From Acidobacteriaceae bacterium (lineage in GTDB: Bacteria > Acidobacteriota > Terriglobia > Terriglobales > Acidobacteriaceae): DNA of 15,024 nucleotides. This document shows positions 1-6,694 of the stretch, one piece after another. The notes beneath the pieces are model-generated. The model did not search any database, was not told the origin of the DNA, and worked only from the letters and a program-made list of their open reading frames with translations. Numbering within the stretch: position 1 is the first letter of the stretch; each line of letters opens with the position of its first letter. The stretch spans positions 363-15,386 of the forward strand of contig PMOF01000069.1 in assembly GCA_003162495.1 (NCBI GenBank). The letters are read 5' to 3'. The position numbers were made by a program, and so were the translations under genes.

Positions 1-780
1 GCGGTCGGCGTGCTGACCAGCGTGACCCTCAATCTGCTGCCAACTTTCAAGATGGCCCAGAAGGTCTATGAGAATCTTTCCTTCGATCACCTCAAAGATC
101 ATTTCGACGAAATTTTCGGCAGCGGATACAGCGTAAGCCTGTTTACCGACTGGCAAAATCACCGGGCCACCCAGGTCTGGATCAAGCGCCGCCTCGCGCC
201 TGGCGATGCGAACCAGTGGCCGAAAGAATTCTTCGGCGCCCCAGCCGCCATCCGCAAGTTGCACCCGGTGGCCGGTCACGACGCCGAGCCTGCGACCGAG
301 CAGCAGGGAATTCCCGGCCCCTGGTATGAGCGGATGCCACACTTTCGCATGAACTTCACGCCTTCGAGCGGCCGTGAGTTGCAGACCGAATACTTCGTGC
401 CCCGCGACCGCGGATATGAAGCCATCCTGGCCGTCGAAAAGCTGCGTGAGCAGATCACGCCCCACCTGTTCATCACCGAATTGCGGACCATCGCTGCGGA
501 CCAGCTTTGGATGAGCATGGCCTACCAGCGGCCCTCCCTGGCGATTCATTTCACGTGGAAACCCGAGTGGCCCGAGGTCAGCAAGATCCTGCCGCAGATT
601 GAGAAGCAACTGGAGCCCTTCGCTCCGCGGCCGCACTGGGCCAAGCTATTCACCATCCCCCCGTCGCAGCTTCAGTCGCGATACGTGAAGCTCCACGACT
701 TTAAGACGCTGCTCAGCCACTTCGACCCCAACGGCAAATTTCGAAACGAATTTCTGCGGGGAAATCTGTATTCGAGCTGA
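1..780 (+). CDS. FAD-linked alditol/xylitol oxidase-like protein, C-terminal part (5' truncated)
   Basis: The reading frame is open from base 1 and runs 259 residues to TGA at 778-780. There is no real start in the window: the first codons (AVGVLTSVTLNLLP) read as the interior of a VAO/PCMH-family flavoprotein, at the end of its FAD-binding domain. The rest matches the D-arabinono-1,4-lactone oxidase (ALO) C-terminal cap domain: a W/H-rich core, then RPHWAKLF near the end and the family-typical tail DPNGKFRNEFL. Soluble bacterial members with this tail oxidise sugar alcohols such as xylitol or sorbitol using O2, giving H2O2. The full protein is usually 410-450 aa, so the N-terminal FAD-binding half, including the flavin-linking His, lies outside the window. 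Substrate cannot be read from this part; L-gulono/arabinono-lactone oxidase is the alternative. Confidence 0.85.
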   Translation, partial: AVGVLTSVTLNLLPTFKMAQKVYENLSFDHLKDHFDEIFGSGYSVSLFTDWQNHRATQVWIKRRLAPGDANQWPKEFFGAPAAIRKLHPVAGHDAEPATEQQGIPGPWYERMPHFRMNFTPSSGRELQTEYFVPRDRGYEAILAVEKLREQITPHLFITELRTIAADQLWMSMAYQRPSLAIHFTWKPEWPEVSKILPQIEKQLEPFAPRPHWAKLFTIPPSQLQSRYVKLHDFKTLLSHFDPNGKFRNEFLRGNLYSS

Positions 781-805
781 GGATAGCCCGAAATGGTGAC
801 GGACT

Positions 806-829
806 ATTGCGAAGCGATCTTTTGTTCTT
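806..829 (+). terminator. weak hairpin plus T-rich tail after the oxidase gene
   Basis: A 5-bp stem (ATTGC/GCGAT, one G-U pair, GAA loop, 806-818) is followed by CTTTTGTTCTT. It sits 25 nt after the oxidase stop, between convergent genes. The short stem makes this tentative. Confidence 0.35.
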
Positions 830-1574
830 ACCCTTTACGCCGATAGAGAATCTGAAACTCATAACCGGGATTGGCGGGGAACAGGCTGGCGACATGACGC
901 AGGCGCTCGGCGAGGGCTGGGGCGGCGAGCAGGGGATACTCGCGCTCGCGCAGGTCGTGGTAGTCGAAATCGACAGCCATCGAGAGCATGTAGACGGCAA
1001 GCGCGTCAGAGAACGCCGCATCGAAATAGATGCTGCGGGCGCGCTCGTCGATGCCCCCCTGACTGCGGCTGTTCTGTGCGTGGCGGCGAGCCTCCCAGGC
1101 GTCCTGGCTGCTTTCGCCGCGCACCTGCGCCTCGGCCTGCGACCAGGCCAAGGTGGAGAAGCTCTCCGGAACGCCGGCTGTTTCCACAAAATTGTGGGCC
1201 ACATTGATGAAGAACTCGAAGGCCAGGCCGAAACGATCCTCAACCAGCCGCGTGGAGAGAAAAACGGCCTCAGCGGCGCCGAAGGTCGCGTTGCGATGGC
1301 AGACGGCGCGATCGCCCAGTTCGACGGTGTAGGCGGGGGCGATCATGATTTCACCGCTATCGGCGATGGCCAGCGGAACGAAATAATAGGTCCGGCTCGA
1401 GAGCGCGGCGGAAAGCGCGGCGGGCACAGCGCTCACCAGCCGCTCCAGGTCCGGCTCAGAGACGCGCGTCTCTCCCCACGCGGCGTAATGCACGCCGTTG
1501 GCGGCCTGGGAAACGGTCGCCTGAGTGGCGACTTTTTCCGCATGCCACAGTTCGGCTTGTATGCTGCTCGACAT
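828..1574 (-). CDS. conserved-looking hypothetical protein, 248 aa
   Basis: I do not recognise this protein. It reads from ATG at 1574 to TAA at 828. It has no signal peptide or membrane helix and looks cytosolic and globular. Visible landmarks are YYFVPLAIADSGEIMIAP near residue 65, a His/Phe-rich stretch FEFFINVAHNFVET in the middle, and YHDLREREYPLL about 45 residues from the end. It contains two widely spaced Cys/His positions but no known metal or nucleotide motif. An upstream in-frame ATG at 1631 exists, but it would overlap the divergent gene at 1593. The 1574 start is preceded by TAGAAT 8 nt away and lacks a Shine-Dalgarno site, suggesting a leaderless transcript. It converges on the oxidase gene, with 47 nt between stops. 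Confidence 0.75.
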   Translation of the reverse strand: MSSSIQAELWHAEKVATQATVSQAANGVHYAAWGETRVSEPDLERLVSAVPAALSAALSSRTYYFVPLAIADSGEIMIAPAYTVELGDRAVCHRNATFGAAEAVFLSTRLVEDRFGLAFEFFINVAHNFVETAGVPESFSTLAWSQAEAQVRGESSQDAWEARRHAQNSRSQGGIDERARSIYFDAAFSDALAVYMLSMAVDFDYHDLREREYPLLAAPALAERLRHVASLFPANPGYEFQILYRRKG

Positions 1575-1581
1575 CAAGCTG

Positions 1582-1588
1582 TATTCTA
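1582..1588. promoter_or_regulatory. overlapping divergent -10 boxes (TATTCT plus, TAGAAT minus)
   Basis: Only 18 bp (1575-1592) separate the divergent start codons at 1574 (minus) and 1593 (plus). The string TATTCTA offers TATTCT on the plus strand (5 nt before ATG 1593, 8 nt before the second ATG at 1596) and TAGAAT on the minus strand (8 nt before ATG 1574). Neither start has a Shine-Dalgarno site. No clear -35 was found on either strand. Both transcripts could begin at or next to their start codons, and RNA polymerase could serve only one direction at a time. Confidence 0.5.
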
Positions 1589-1592
1589 GACG

Positions 1593-1904
1593 ATGATGGC
1601 CGCGAAGATGACAGAATCGGCAACGACGCAACGCCCAGGCGGCGGAAAGTTTCTTGGCTTCCCGCTGGAGGGGTTTGGACTGTTCACCAGCCTCTTGCTG
1701 GCTTTCGCTTCGGCGTTTTTCACATTTTTCGCATCAACATGTGTTGCGATTTTTTCGCTTCTGGGATGGAACATCCTCGGAGGCCACCAGGTCAACTACG
1801 CCGACAGCTATCTTTATGTAGGCTTTCCGGCGGGTGTGCTAGTGCTGGTGCTGGCGCTGCCCCTCTTCGCCACGCTGTGGGTGCGGGCCAAGCTGCACAA
1901 GTAG
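1593..1904 (+). CDS. small two-helix membrane protein, 103 aa
   Basis: Unrecognised small integral membrane protein. After a polar N-terminus (to about residue 25) there is one hydrophobic segment at about residues 29-58 (rich in Phe, Ala, Ser), a polar loop with HQVNYADSY, and a second segment at about 76-97, ending in a basic tail RAKLHK. This suggests a hairpin topology. The start may be any of the in-frame ATGs at 1593, 1596 or 1608; 1593/1596 are favoured by the TATTCT box just upstream. No ribosome-binding site is evident. A good terminator follows 47 nt after the stop, so this is probably a monocistronic unit. No function is assigned. Confidence 0.7.
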   Translation: MMAAKMTESATTQRPGGGKFLGFPLEGFGLFTSLLLAFASAFFTFFASTCVAIFSLLGWNILGGHQVNYADSYLYVGFPAGVLVLVLALPLFATLWVRAKLHK

Positions 1905-1950
1905 ATTTTCGCTCTCGTTTTGCTTCACAAAATTCCGCAAACGACAAAAC

Positions 1951-1999
1951 AATGGCGGCCATTCCTTGTTTCGGAAGGCCGCCATTCTATTTTTCTTTC
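1951..1999 (+). terminator. intrinsic terminator after the small membrane protein gene
   Basis: A perfect 10-bp stem (AATGGCGGCC 1951-1960 with GGCCGCCATT 1977-1986) is extended inward by TTCC/GGAA around one bulged A, and followed by CTATTTTTCTTT. On the opposite strand the stem is followed by GTTTTGTCGTTT, so it may also stop transcription of the convergent desaturase gene ending at 2035. Confidence 0.85.
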
Positions 2000-2034
2000 G
2001 ACTTACTCTGTCTGATCCGATTTGGATGGCGTGG

Positions 2035-3033
2035 TTACATGGCCGCCGGTTTAGGGTTATCGCGGTCGTATTTAGTCAGCTTGATTTTGGTGGCCAGGCC
2101 GAGCTTTGACAGGATCCAGATGCCATAAAAATTGGGATCGACCTCATACCAGCGGAGTCCGTGACGCGCGGAGACGGGGTGCGCATGGTGGTTGTTGTGC
2201 CAGCCTTCGCCGCCGCTCACCAGGGCGACCCACCAGTTGTTGCGCGAGTCGTCGCGGGTCTCAAAGCGGCGAGTACCCCACAGGTGGGTTGCCGAGTTGA
2301 CCAGCCAGGTGGCGTGCAGGCCAAGGGTCACGCGCATGAACCCTCCCCACAACAACATGCCGACGGCGTTCTTGACTCCGCCCGTGAGCCAGCCGAGCCC
2401 AAACAACACGACCCCGCTCGCCACCAGCGGAGTCCAATGGTATTTGCTCAGCCATCTGTGGAAGCGGTCGCGGCCCAGATCGGGCGCGTAGCGATTGAGC
2501 ACATCGGATTGGGCGTGCATTGAATTGCCGAAGAGCAGCCAGCCCGTATGCGCCCACCATCCGCCTTCGCGAGGCGTGTGCGGGTCGCCCTCCTGATCGC
2601 TATGCTGGTGATGCACGCGATGGGTCGACACCCAGAACATGGGTCCGCCCTCGAGGGCCAGCGTGGCGCAGACCGACATGACATACTCCAGCCACTTTGG
2701 AACCCTGTAGCCGCGATGTGTGAGTAAGCGGTGATAGCACATGCCGATGCCCACATTGATGGCGACGACATAGAGCACCAGCATGACACTGAGCCGAGCC
2801 CAACTGAAGAAGAACAACGCCGCCAAGGCTCCCACATGGAAGAGGGCAACCACCGTCAGCGTGAGCCAGTTGACGCCCTGACTGACCGTTGCGGCGCGAC
2901 CCATGCGGGTTTCCACCCGGAAAGGCTCGGCCGGGGCCGCGATGGAAGCAGACGACTCCAATGATTCAGGAATCGGAAGTGTGATGCCTGCGTTTGTGCC
3001 GTCAGGCGACGGAGCAGTTGCAACAGAAGCCAT
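2035..3033 (-). CDS. acyl-CoA / fatty acid delta-9-type desaturase, 332 aa
   Basis: Membrane-bound di-iron fatty acid desaturase, expected to introduce a cis double bond into a saturated acyl chain and so adjust membrane fluidity. All three histidine boxes of the family are present: HRLLTH (residues 101-106), HRVHH (138-142) and HNNHH (279-283), plus the conserved His in NSATHLWG (250) and the GEGWHNNHH context typical of stearoyl-CoA-desaturase-like enzymes. Hydrophobic segments lie at about 55-75, 80-98, 202-220 and 224-245. Start choice: ATG 3033 is preceded by AAGGGA 11 nt upstream, while ATG 3084 has no ribosome-binding site and overlaps a TACAAT box, so the 17-residue longer form is less likely. 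Whether the substrate is acyl-CoA or lipid-bound acyl cannot be told. Redox partners are not in the window. Confidence 0.93.
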   Translation of the reverse strand: MASVATAPSPDGTNAGITLPIPESLESSASIAAPAEPFRVETRMGRAATVSQGVNWLTLTVVALFHVGALAALFFFSWARLSVMLVLYVVAINVGIGMCYHRLLTHRGYRVPKWLEYVMSVCATLALEGGPMFWVSTHRVHHQHSDQEGDPHTPREGGWWAHTGWLLFGNSMHAQSDVLNRYAPDLGRDRFHRWLSKYHWTPLVASGVVLFGLGWLTGGVKNAVGMLLWGGFMRVTLGLHATWLVNSATHLWGTRRFETRDDSRNNWWVALVSGGEGWHNNHHAHPVSARHGLRWYEVDPNFYGIWILSKLGLATKIKLTKYDRDNPKPAAM

Positions 3034-3082
3034 ATTCAGAGATGTCCCTTGGAGAGTGGCGACGCGCCCACCCTTATGGTCC

Positions 3083-3088
3083 ATTGTA
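3083..3088 (-). promoter_or_regulatory. candidate -10 box (TACAAT) for the desaturase gene
   Basis: On the minus strand TACAAT lies about 50 nt before ATG 3033 and overlaps the alternative ATG at 3084. The -35 region about 17 bp further (TTTAGG) is poor, which would fit a promoter that needs an activator. Two dyads lie at 3100-3124 and 3152-3183, around and upstream of the -35 position. Confidence 0.45.
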
Positions 3089-3099
3089 TAGGAGGTAAC

Positions 3100-3124
3100 G
3101 CGATTCCTAAATCATGGAATGCGC
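3100..3124. repeat. imperfect inverted repeat over the desaturase -35 region
   Basis: GCGATTCC (3100-3107) and GGAATGCGC (3116-3124) form an 8-bp dyad with one bulged G and an 8-nt centre. It lies 11-36 bp upstream of the TACAAT box, where a repressor or activator could act. Function is inferred from position only. Confidence 0.4.
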
Positions 3125-3151
3125 CTATGGTAACAAAGCTTGGAAATATCC

Positions 3152-3183
3152 CCTAAAAGTGATCAATCTTGAACACTTTTAGG
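3152..3183. repeat. 32-bp near-perfect palindrome between the desaturase and DPDRP-repeat genes
   Basis: The outer arms CCTAAAAGTG (3152-3161) and CACTTTTAGG (3174-3183) are perfect inverted repeats. Inside, TCAA (3163-3166) and TTGA (3169-3172) continue the symmetry, leaving only an A/A mismatch on each side and a 2-nt centre: 28 of 32 positions are symmetric. It lies 60-91 nt beyond the stop of the minus-strand DPDRP-repeat gene and about 65-95 bp upstream of the desaturase -10. There is no T-tract on either side, so an operator is more likely than a terminator. Confidence 0.7.
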
Positions 3184-3243
3184 CAATAGATTGGATCCGA
3201 AGGGCGCGTTTGCACTCCGTCCCCCTTTATTTATTAATTTTTC

Positions 3244-4776
3244 TTAATCTTTGCTTTGGCTGGCGAGCTCCGCGCCGCCACTCACAAACAATTTTTCTGC
3301 GCGGCCGCGCAGCACGCGGAAAAGGGCAAACTGGCGCTGCGTGGCGCCGCGCATTTCAAAGAGCAACTCACCGCGGTTGTCGGCCAGAGCGTCGACGGCG
3401 TCCACCAGTCGCATGCGCGGAGTGTCGTCCAGATGGGCGCCATCGGTCACGTTCTTCAGCAGCACCAGCACGTTTCCGTAGAGGTCAGGCTGCGCCACCA
3501 GGGTCACAAATTTCTCCTGAGCGGTGGGACCATCAGTGTGCGCCGTGAGCACCAGAGTCGCCCCGGAGCCATAGGCCAGCTCAAAGACGCGAAACTGCTC
3601 TTCGGTGAGCGGCGCGGGAGGCGGTGCCGGCGCAGGCTTGGCCTTTGTCCGGGTCGACATTTGAGTGGTGGTCCGCCTGGGCTTAGTTGCGGGGGCGGGC
3701 GGGTTCAGGCCCAACGCGTCGCGGGCAATATCCTCCAGCGCCGATTTCATTTTGGCTTCATCATCCGGGTTGGCCCACGCGTAATTCCATACATGCACCG
3801 AGTGGGTTTTTGCGTCAGAGACGGCCACGGCCTGCTGCATGTCGGGGGGCAGACCGATCATGCTGGGCACTACGGCGATATCGTTTCCCTCATACTTGCC
3901 CCGTTGCAGCCGGGGGCGATCAGGATCGGTGACATCCGGCAGCGATTCGACGTGGCCCACGTCGTCTGACGGCTTGCTCTTGGTCTTCTTCAACACCGGC
4001 CGGTCGGGATCGCCCGCTGGCGCGCTGGCGCTGCTCGTTCCGGCGTCAGCGCCGTCACTTGAGGCCGGCTTATGCAACGTGGGCCGGTCGGGGTCGGCGG
4101 GTGTGTCAGCGGCGGGGCTGGAACCTGCGCTGGCCGTGCCAGCATCTCCCGTTGTGTCGCTTGAAGACTTCTTGTGCAAGGTCGGCCGATCGGGATCCGC
4201 TGGAGATGCATCTCCGGTTGAGCCAGAGCCGCTGCCGCCGCCGGAGTCGCCGCCCTTGCCGGTTCCCGGAGCGGACGAATCGCCGGCGTGATGCTTGCGG
4301 TGCAACACGGGCTCATCGCTCTGCGCATCGCTCTCGAATCCGACATGCGCCATTTCCTGCGCCGACGGCGCGGATTTGGGCCTGGGCATCGGCCTCCACG
4401 ATCCATAGCCCACCCATGAACCCTGTTCCTCGCGCGCGTTCCTGATGTCGTACAAGCCCACCGGCTTGCCGTCCTGCTGCAGTTCGTACTCCACTTCAGT
4501 AGCCAGCGCCAGTGGTTCCGGACGGGCCAGGTAGAGGCCGCCATCCTGCAGTTCGCCCCCATCCAGCACGGTGATTGGAATGATGCGTGAAGCCGTGGGT
4601 TTGCCCGCCACGCCTGTCCACTCGAGAACCCCGATGGCCCGCAACTCGGGAGCGTCTTTGCCGGTCTTCGAGACCTGCCCCGGATATTGCTCCCACGCGG
4701 GAAGCGCGGCCAGCACTCCGATCATGGCCAGAATCCTTCGTCCCATCCGCAACCAGTCCGTCCTGCACAATGACAT
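3244..4776 (-). CDS. exported-looking protein with five D-P-D-R-P-x-L repeats, 510 aa
   Basis: Unrecognised protein. ATG 4776 is preceded by GAGGTG with 8-nt spacing; TAA is at 3244. A basic start and a short hydrophobic run at residues 15-26 suggest a signal peptide (possible cut after LPA at 25-27). Residues about 45-130 form a compact domain with LEWTG, PITVLDGGELQDGGLY and a Gly/Trp end. A low-complexity Ser/Gly/Ala/Asp linker (about 150-295) carries five repeats: SDEPVLHRK (153), DPDRPTLHK (194 and 228), DPDRPVLKK (256) and DPDRPRLQR (284). A third part (about 297-355) holds an Asp/Ala-rich helix, followed by a Pro/Lys linker and a C-terminal domain (about 390-500). This suggests an envelope protein with a spaced, alternately acidic and basic binding motif; no enzyme motif is visible. 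Confidence 0.75.
   Translation of the reverse strand: MSLCRTDWLRMGRRILAMIGVLAALPAWEQYPGQVSKTGKDAPELRAIGVLEWTGVAGKPTASRIIPITVLDGGELQDGGLYLARPEPLALATEVEYELQQDGKPVGLYDIRNAREEQGSWVGYGSWRPMPRPKSAPSAQEMAHVGFESDAQSDEPVLHRKHHAGDSSAPGTGKGGDSGGGSGSGSTGDASPADPDRPTLHKKSSSDTTGDAGTASAGSSPAADTPADPDRPTLHKPASSDGADAGTSSASAPAGDPDRPVLKKTKSKPSDDVGHVESLPDVTDPDRPRLQRGKYEGNDIAVVPSMIGLPPDMQQAVAVSDAKTHSVHVWNYAWANPDDEAKMKSALEDIARDALGLNPPAPATKPRRTTTQMSTRTKAKPAPAPPPAPLTEEQFRVFELAYGSGATLVLTAHTDGPTAQEKFVTLVAQPDLYGNVLVLLKNVTDGAHLDDTPRMRLVDAVDALADNRGELLFEMRGATQRQFALFRVLRGRAEKLFVSGGAELASQSKD
3898..4320 (-). repeat. degenerate coding repeats for the DPDRPxLxK motif
   Basis: Five units lie inside the 510-aa gene. Four share a DNA core read on the plus strand as GG(C/G)CG(A/G)TC(G/A)GG(A/G)TC, at about 3916, 3998, 4082 and 4183; the fifth (near 4300-4320) is diverged. 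Unit spacing shrinks from 41 to 34 to 28 and 28 residues. The linkers differ in sequence, so this is a protein-level repeat under selection rather than a simple DNA tandem. Confidence 0.8.
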
Positions 4777-4824
4777 TTGCCGCCCACCTCGGGAATAATC
4801 GAACCTGATGGCCGCTGCCGGCCC

Positions 4825-4830
4825 TCTAAT
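4825..4830 (+). promoter_or_regulatory. possible -10 box (TCTAAT) for the peroxiredoxin gene
   Basis: TCTAAT, a 5/6 match to TATAAT, lies 21 nt before the ATG in the 75-bp divergent spacer. No convincing -35 sits 16-18 bp upstream. Confidence 0.3.
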
Positions 4831-4851
4831 CAGCATACGAGGAATGTCTCC

Positions 4852-5325
4852 ATGGAAGTTAATCAGAAAGTCGCCGACTTTACCTTGCAAACCGACGAAG
4901 ACAAGACTGCCAGCCTGTCCGACTATGCCGGCAAGCCGGTCGTACTCTTCTTTTATCCCAGAGCGGATACTCCTGGCTGCACCATTGAGGCCTGCGGCTT
5001 CCGCGACACCTTCAAAAAGCTCCAGGCGGCTGGCGCAGTGGTGCTTGGCATCTCCCGCGACACGCCCAGAGACCAGGCAAAATTCCGCGCTAAATATGAC
5101 CTTCCGTACACACTCCTTGCTGATGTAGACGAGAAAGTGTGCAATCAGTTTGGTGTTCTGAAGGAAAAGAACATGTATGGGAAGAAGGTGTGGGGCATCG
5201 AACGGACCACATTCGTGATTGGCCCGGATCGCACCCTGCTGCATATCTTTCCCAAAGTCACGCCGGAAGGCCACGCGGAAGCGGTGCTGGACCTGATCAA
5301 GGAATGGAAGAAAAACCACAAGTAA
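4852..5325 (+). CDS. bcp: thiol peroxidase of the BCP/PrxQ peroxiredoxin family, 157 aa
   Basis: Thioredoxin-dependent peroxidase reducing H2O2, alkyl or lipid hydroperoxides in the cytoplasm. The thioredoxin-fold core shows VVLFFYPRADTPGCTIEAC: peroxidatic Cys43 in TPGCT and Cys48 five residues on, the spacing of atypical two-Cys PrxQ/BCP enzymes that form a disulfide within helix 2. GFRD, the SRDTP strand-turn, LLAD and the later VWGIERTTFVIGPDG-like segment also fit the family, as does length. ATG 4852 is chosen because GAGGAA precedes it by 7 nt; the frame continues upstream to 4777 but that part is not BCP-like. It is divergent from the DPDRP-repeat gene and overlaps the DNA glycosylase gene by 22 nt, suggesting one mRNA for peroxide and DNA-damage defence. 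Confidence 0.95.
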   Translation: MEVNQKVADFTLQTDEDKTASLSDYAGKPVVLFFYPRADTPGCTIEACGFRDTFKKLQAAGAVVLGISRDTPRDQAKFRAKYDLPYTLLADVDEKVCNQFGVLKEKNMYGKKVWGIERTTFVIGPDRTLLHIFPKVTPEGHAEAVLDLIKEWKKNHK

Positions 5326-6047
5326 GCCGGACGATCCGCGGCATTCCGTCGTTGGGGCAAAAGGCGCTCGAAGAGTGGGGCGCCCTGCTCGGCCGCGCCT
5401 TCTTTCAGGCGGCGCCGGAGCAGGTGGCTCCCCGTCTGCTGGGAAAGGTGCTAATGCATCGGTCCGGCACGGGAATATTGGCCGGCCGGATCGTGGAGAC
5501 GGAAGCCTACCTGGGCCCGCACCACGAACCGCCTGACCCGGCGGCGCACTCGTATCGAGGTCCAACGCCGCGCAACCGCGTACTGTTTGGCCTCGCCGGA
5601 CACGCCTACGTCTATGCGATTTACGGACGCTATTTCTGCATGAATGTATCCTGCGAAAGCAAAGGCAAGGCGGGATGCGTGCTGCTGCGCGCCCTGGAGC
5701 CGCTGGCGGGACCCGACGGGGCGGCACTGGCTCAAATGGCCGGGAACCGGGGCTTGGCGCCCAGTGCAACGGCTGGCCAACTGGCCTCCGGCCCCAGCCG
5801 GCTCTGCCAGGCCCTGGCGCTCACCCGGCTGAGCCACAACGGCCTTGATCTGACCAGCCCCTCGTCGCCGCTGCAGGTGCGCGATGACGGATACGCGGTT
5901 TCTGAAGTGCGGGTAACCCCGCGCATCGGCATCAAGCACGCCATTGACTGGCCGCTGCGATTCACCCTCCCAGGCCACCCTTGCGTCTCCGGCCCCAGGC
6001 GATTCGATGGCAGTTGCATCTTTCTTGCCGAGAATTCCGTCCAGTAG
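5304..6047 (+). CDS. mpg: 3-methyladenine (alkyladenine) DNA glycosylase, AAG/Mpg family, 247 aa
   Basis: Monofunctional base-excision-repair glycosylase removing alkylated purines and probably hypoxanthine. The core GRIVETEAYLGP (61-72), AAHSYRGPTPRNRVLFG, YVYAIYGRYFCMN (102-114) and ALEPL is very close to human AAG. By remembered alignment Glu67 corresponds to catalytic Glu125, Tyr69 to Tyr127, His82 to His136, Tyr107 to the base-displacing Tyr162 and Asn114 to Asn169. The C-terminal RIGI...DWPLRF segment also fits. The start is not certain: ATG 5304 is the only ATG giving a full N-terminus, and it lies inside the peroxiredoxin 3' end (22-nt overlap). AAGGA directly abuts it, too close for a normal ribosome site, so translation is probably coupled. 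A TTG at 5352 is the alternative. Confidence 0.92.
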   Translation: MEEKPQVSRTIRGIPSLGQKALEEWGALLGRAFFQAAPEQVAPRLLGKVLMHRSGTGILAGRIVETEAYLGPHHEPPDPAAHSYRGPTPRNRVLFGLAGHAYVYAIYGRYFCMNVSCESKGKAGCVLLRALEPLAGPDGAALAQMAGNRGLAPSATAGQLASGPSRLCQALALTRLSHNGLDLTSPSSPLQVRDDGYAVSEVRVTPRIGIKHAIDWPLRFTLPGHPCVSGPRRFDGSCIFLAENSVQ

Positions 6048-6081
6048 AAAACGAATTTCGACCCCGCGAGGAGCCCATCTC

Positions 6082-6624
6082 TTGAAGCCATATCCGTATT
6101 CTCTGCCCGCCGCAATGATCGCTCTGCTGACCGCGGCCGTCTTCGCCGTGACCACGGCTGCCCAAAACCCGCAAGCGCAAGCGCCTGGCGAGGCTGCACA
6201 TCACGATCATCCCAGCATGGCCCCCACCAACCTCAAGGTGTTGCCCAAGAACCTGACTGGGGAACAGGTGCACCAGATCATGGATGGATGGGCAGCCGCG
6301 CTGGGCACCCATTGCACCACCTGTCATACCGCAGACCCCAACAATATCGGCCCCAATGGCCGGCCCCGGCTCAACTTTGCCGACGACTCCAAGCCTGAGA
6401 AGGCGACCGCCCGGCTGATGTTCGGCATGACCGAGGACATCAATAAGAATTACGTTTCCAAAGTTCCCAACTCCGACGGGACAGTAACCTGCGGCACGTG
6501 CCATCGCGGCCATATGGAACCCGAGCCCTTCGTGGCGCCCCCTGAGGAACATGATGGCCCGCGTCCGCCTCAAGGCGCGCCCCAGGGACCGCCGACGGGA
6601 GCTGCGCCGCCAACGTCCCACTAG
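6082..6624 (+). CDS. secreted diheme c-type cytochrome related to photosynthetic reaction-centre cytochrome c, 180 aa
   Basis: Starts at TTG 6082, preceded by GAGGAG with 8-nt spacing; the in-frame ATG at 6115 has no ribosome site and would cut into the signal peptide. Residues 1-27 form an export signal (hydrophobic IALLTAAVFAV, cut after TAA). Two covalent heme sites are present: CTTCH (78-82) and CGTCH (137-141). The NLKVLPKNLTGEQVHQIMDGWAAALG-like helix before the first heme, then KPEKATARLMFGM and INKNYV before the second, match the CytoC_RC-type family that is common in non-photosynthetic Acidobacteria; Met113 or Met116 may be an axial ligand. It is a periplasmic electron carrier of unknown partner. 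A His-rich patch (HHDH, 40-43) follows the signal and the C-terminus is Pro-rich. It lies 34 nt after the glycosylase gene. Confidence 0.88.
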   Translation: MKPYPYSLPAAMIALLTAAVFAVTTAAQNPQAQAPGEAAHHDHPSMAPTNLKVLPKNLTGEQVHQIMDGWAAALGTHCTTCHTADPNNIGPNGRPRLNFADDSKPEKATARLMFGMTEDINKNYVSKVPNSDGTVTCGTCHRGHMEPEPFVAPPEEHDGPRPPQGAPQGPPTGAAPPTSH

Positions 6625-6663
6625 GAGCGGCGTTCTTTGCGGTTTCGTTCTGCCGACTAATGT

Positions 6664-6691
6664 GCACCGCCGCTGCGGGCGCGTGCGGTGC
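6664..6691. terminator. GC-rich hairpin between convergent cytochrome and moaC genes
   Basis: GCACCGC (6664-6670) pairs with GCGGTGC (6685-6691), and the stem continues as CGC/GCG across one bulged T. It sits between the cytochrome stop (6624) and the moaC stop (6695). No T-tract follows on either strand, so terminator function is only inferred from placement. Confidence 0.35.
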
Positions 6692-6694
6692 GCC

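Noticed and set aside
807..1589. 260-codon plus-strand frame opposite the unknown 248-aa gene
   Set aside because: Its translation is repetitive Gly/Ala/Arg as expected for an antisense frame in GC-rich DNA; the minus-strand protein has balanced composition and a plausible start.
3090..3116. AGGAGG on the plus strand as a ribosome site for a plus-strand gene
   Set aside because: The next ATG is about 18 nt away and opens no meaningful frame; the sequence lies in the desaturase promoter region.
3898..4320. CRISPR-like repeated DNA in the DPDRP region
   Set aside because: Repeats are degenerate, irregularly spaced, in frame and encode a conserved peptide motif; no cas genes are present.
4777..5769. 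Upstream extension of the DPDRP-repeat frame (to 841 codons, minus strand)
   Set aside because: This part is antisense to the peroxiredoxin and glycosylase genes; ATG 4776 has a GAGGTG ribosome site and begins a signal-like sequence.
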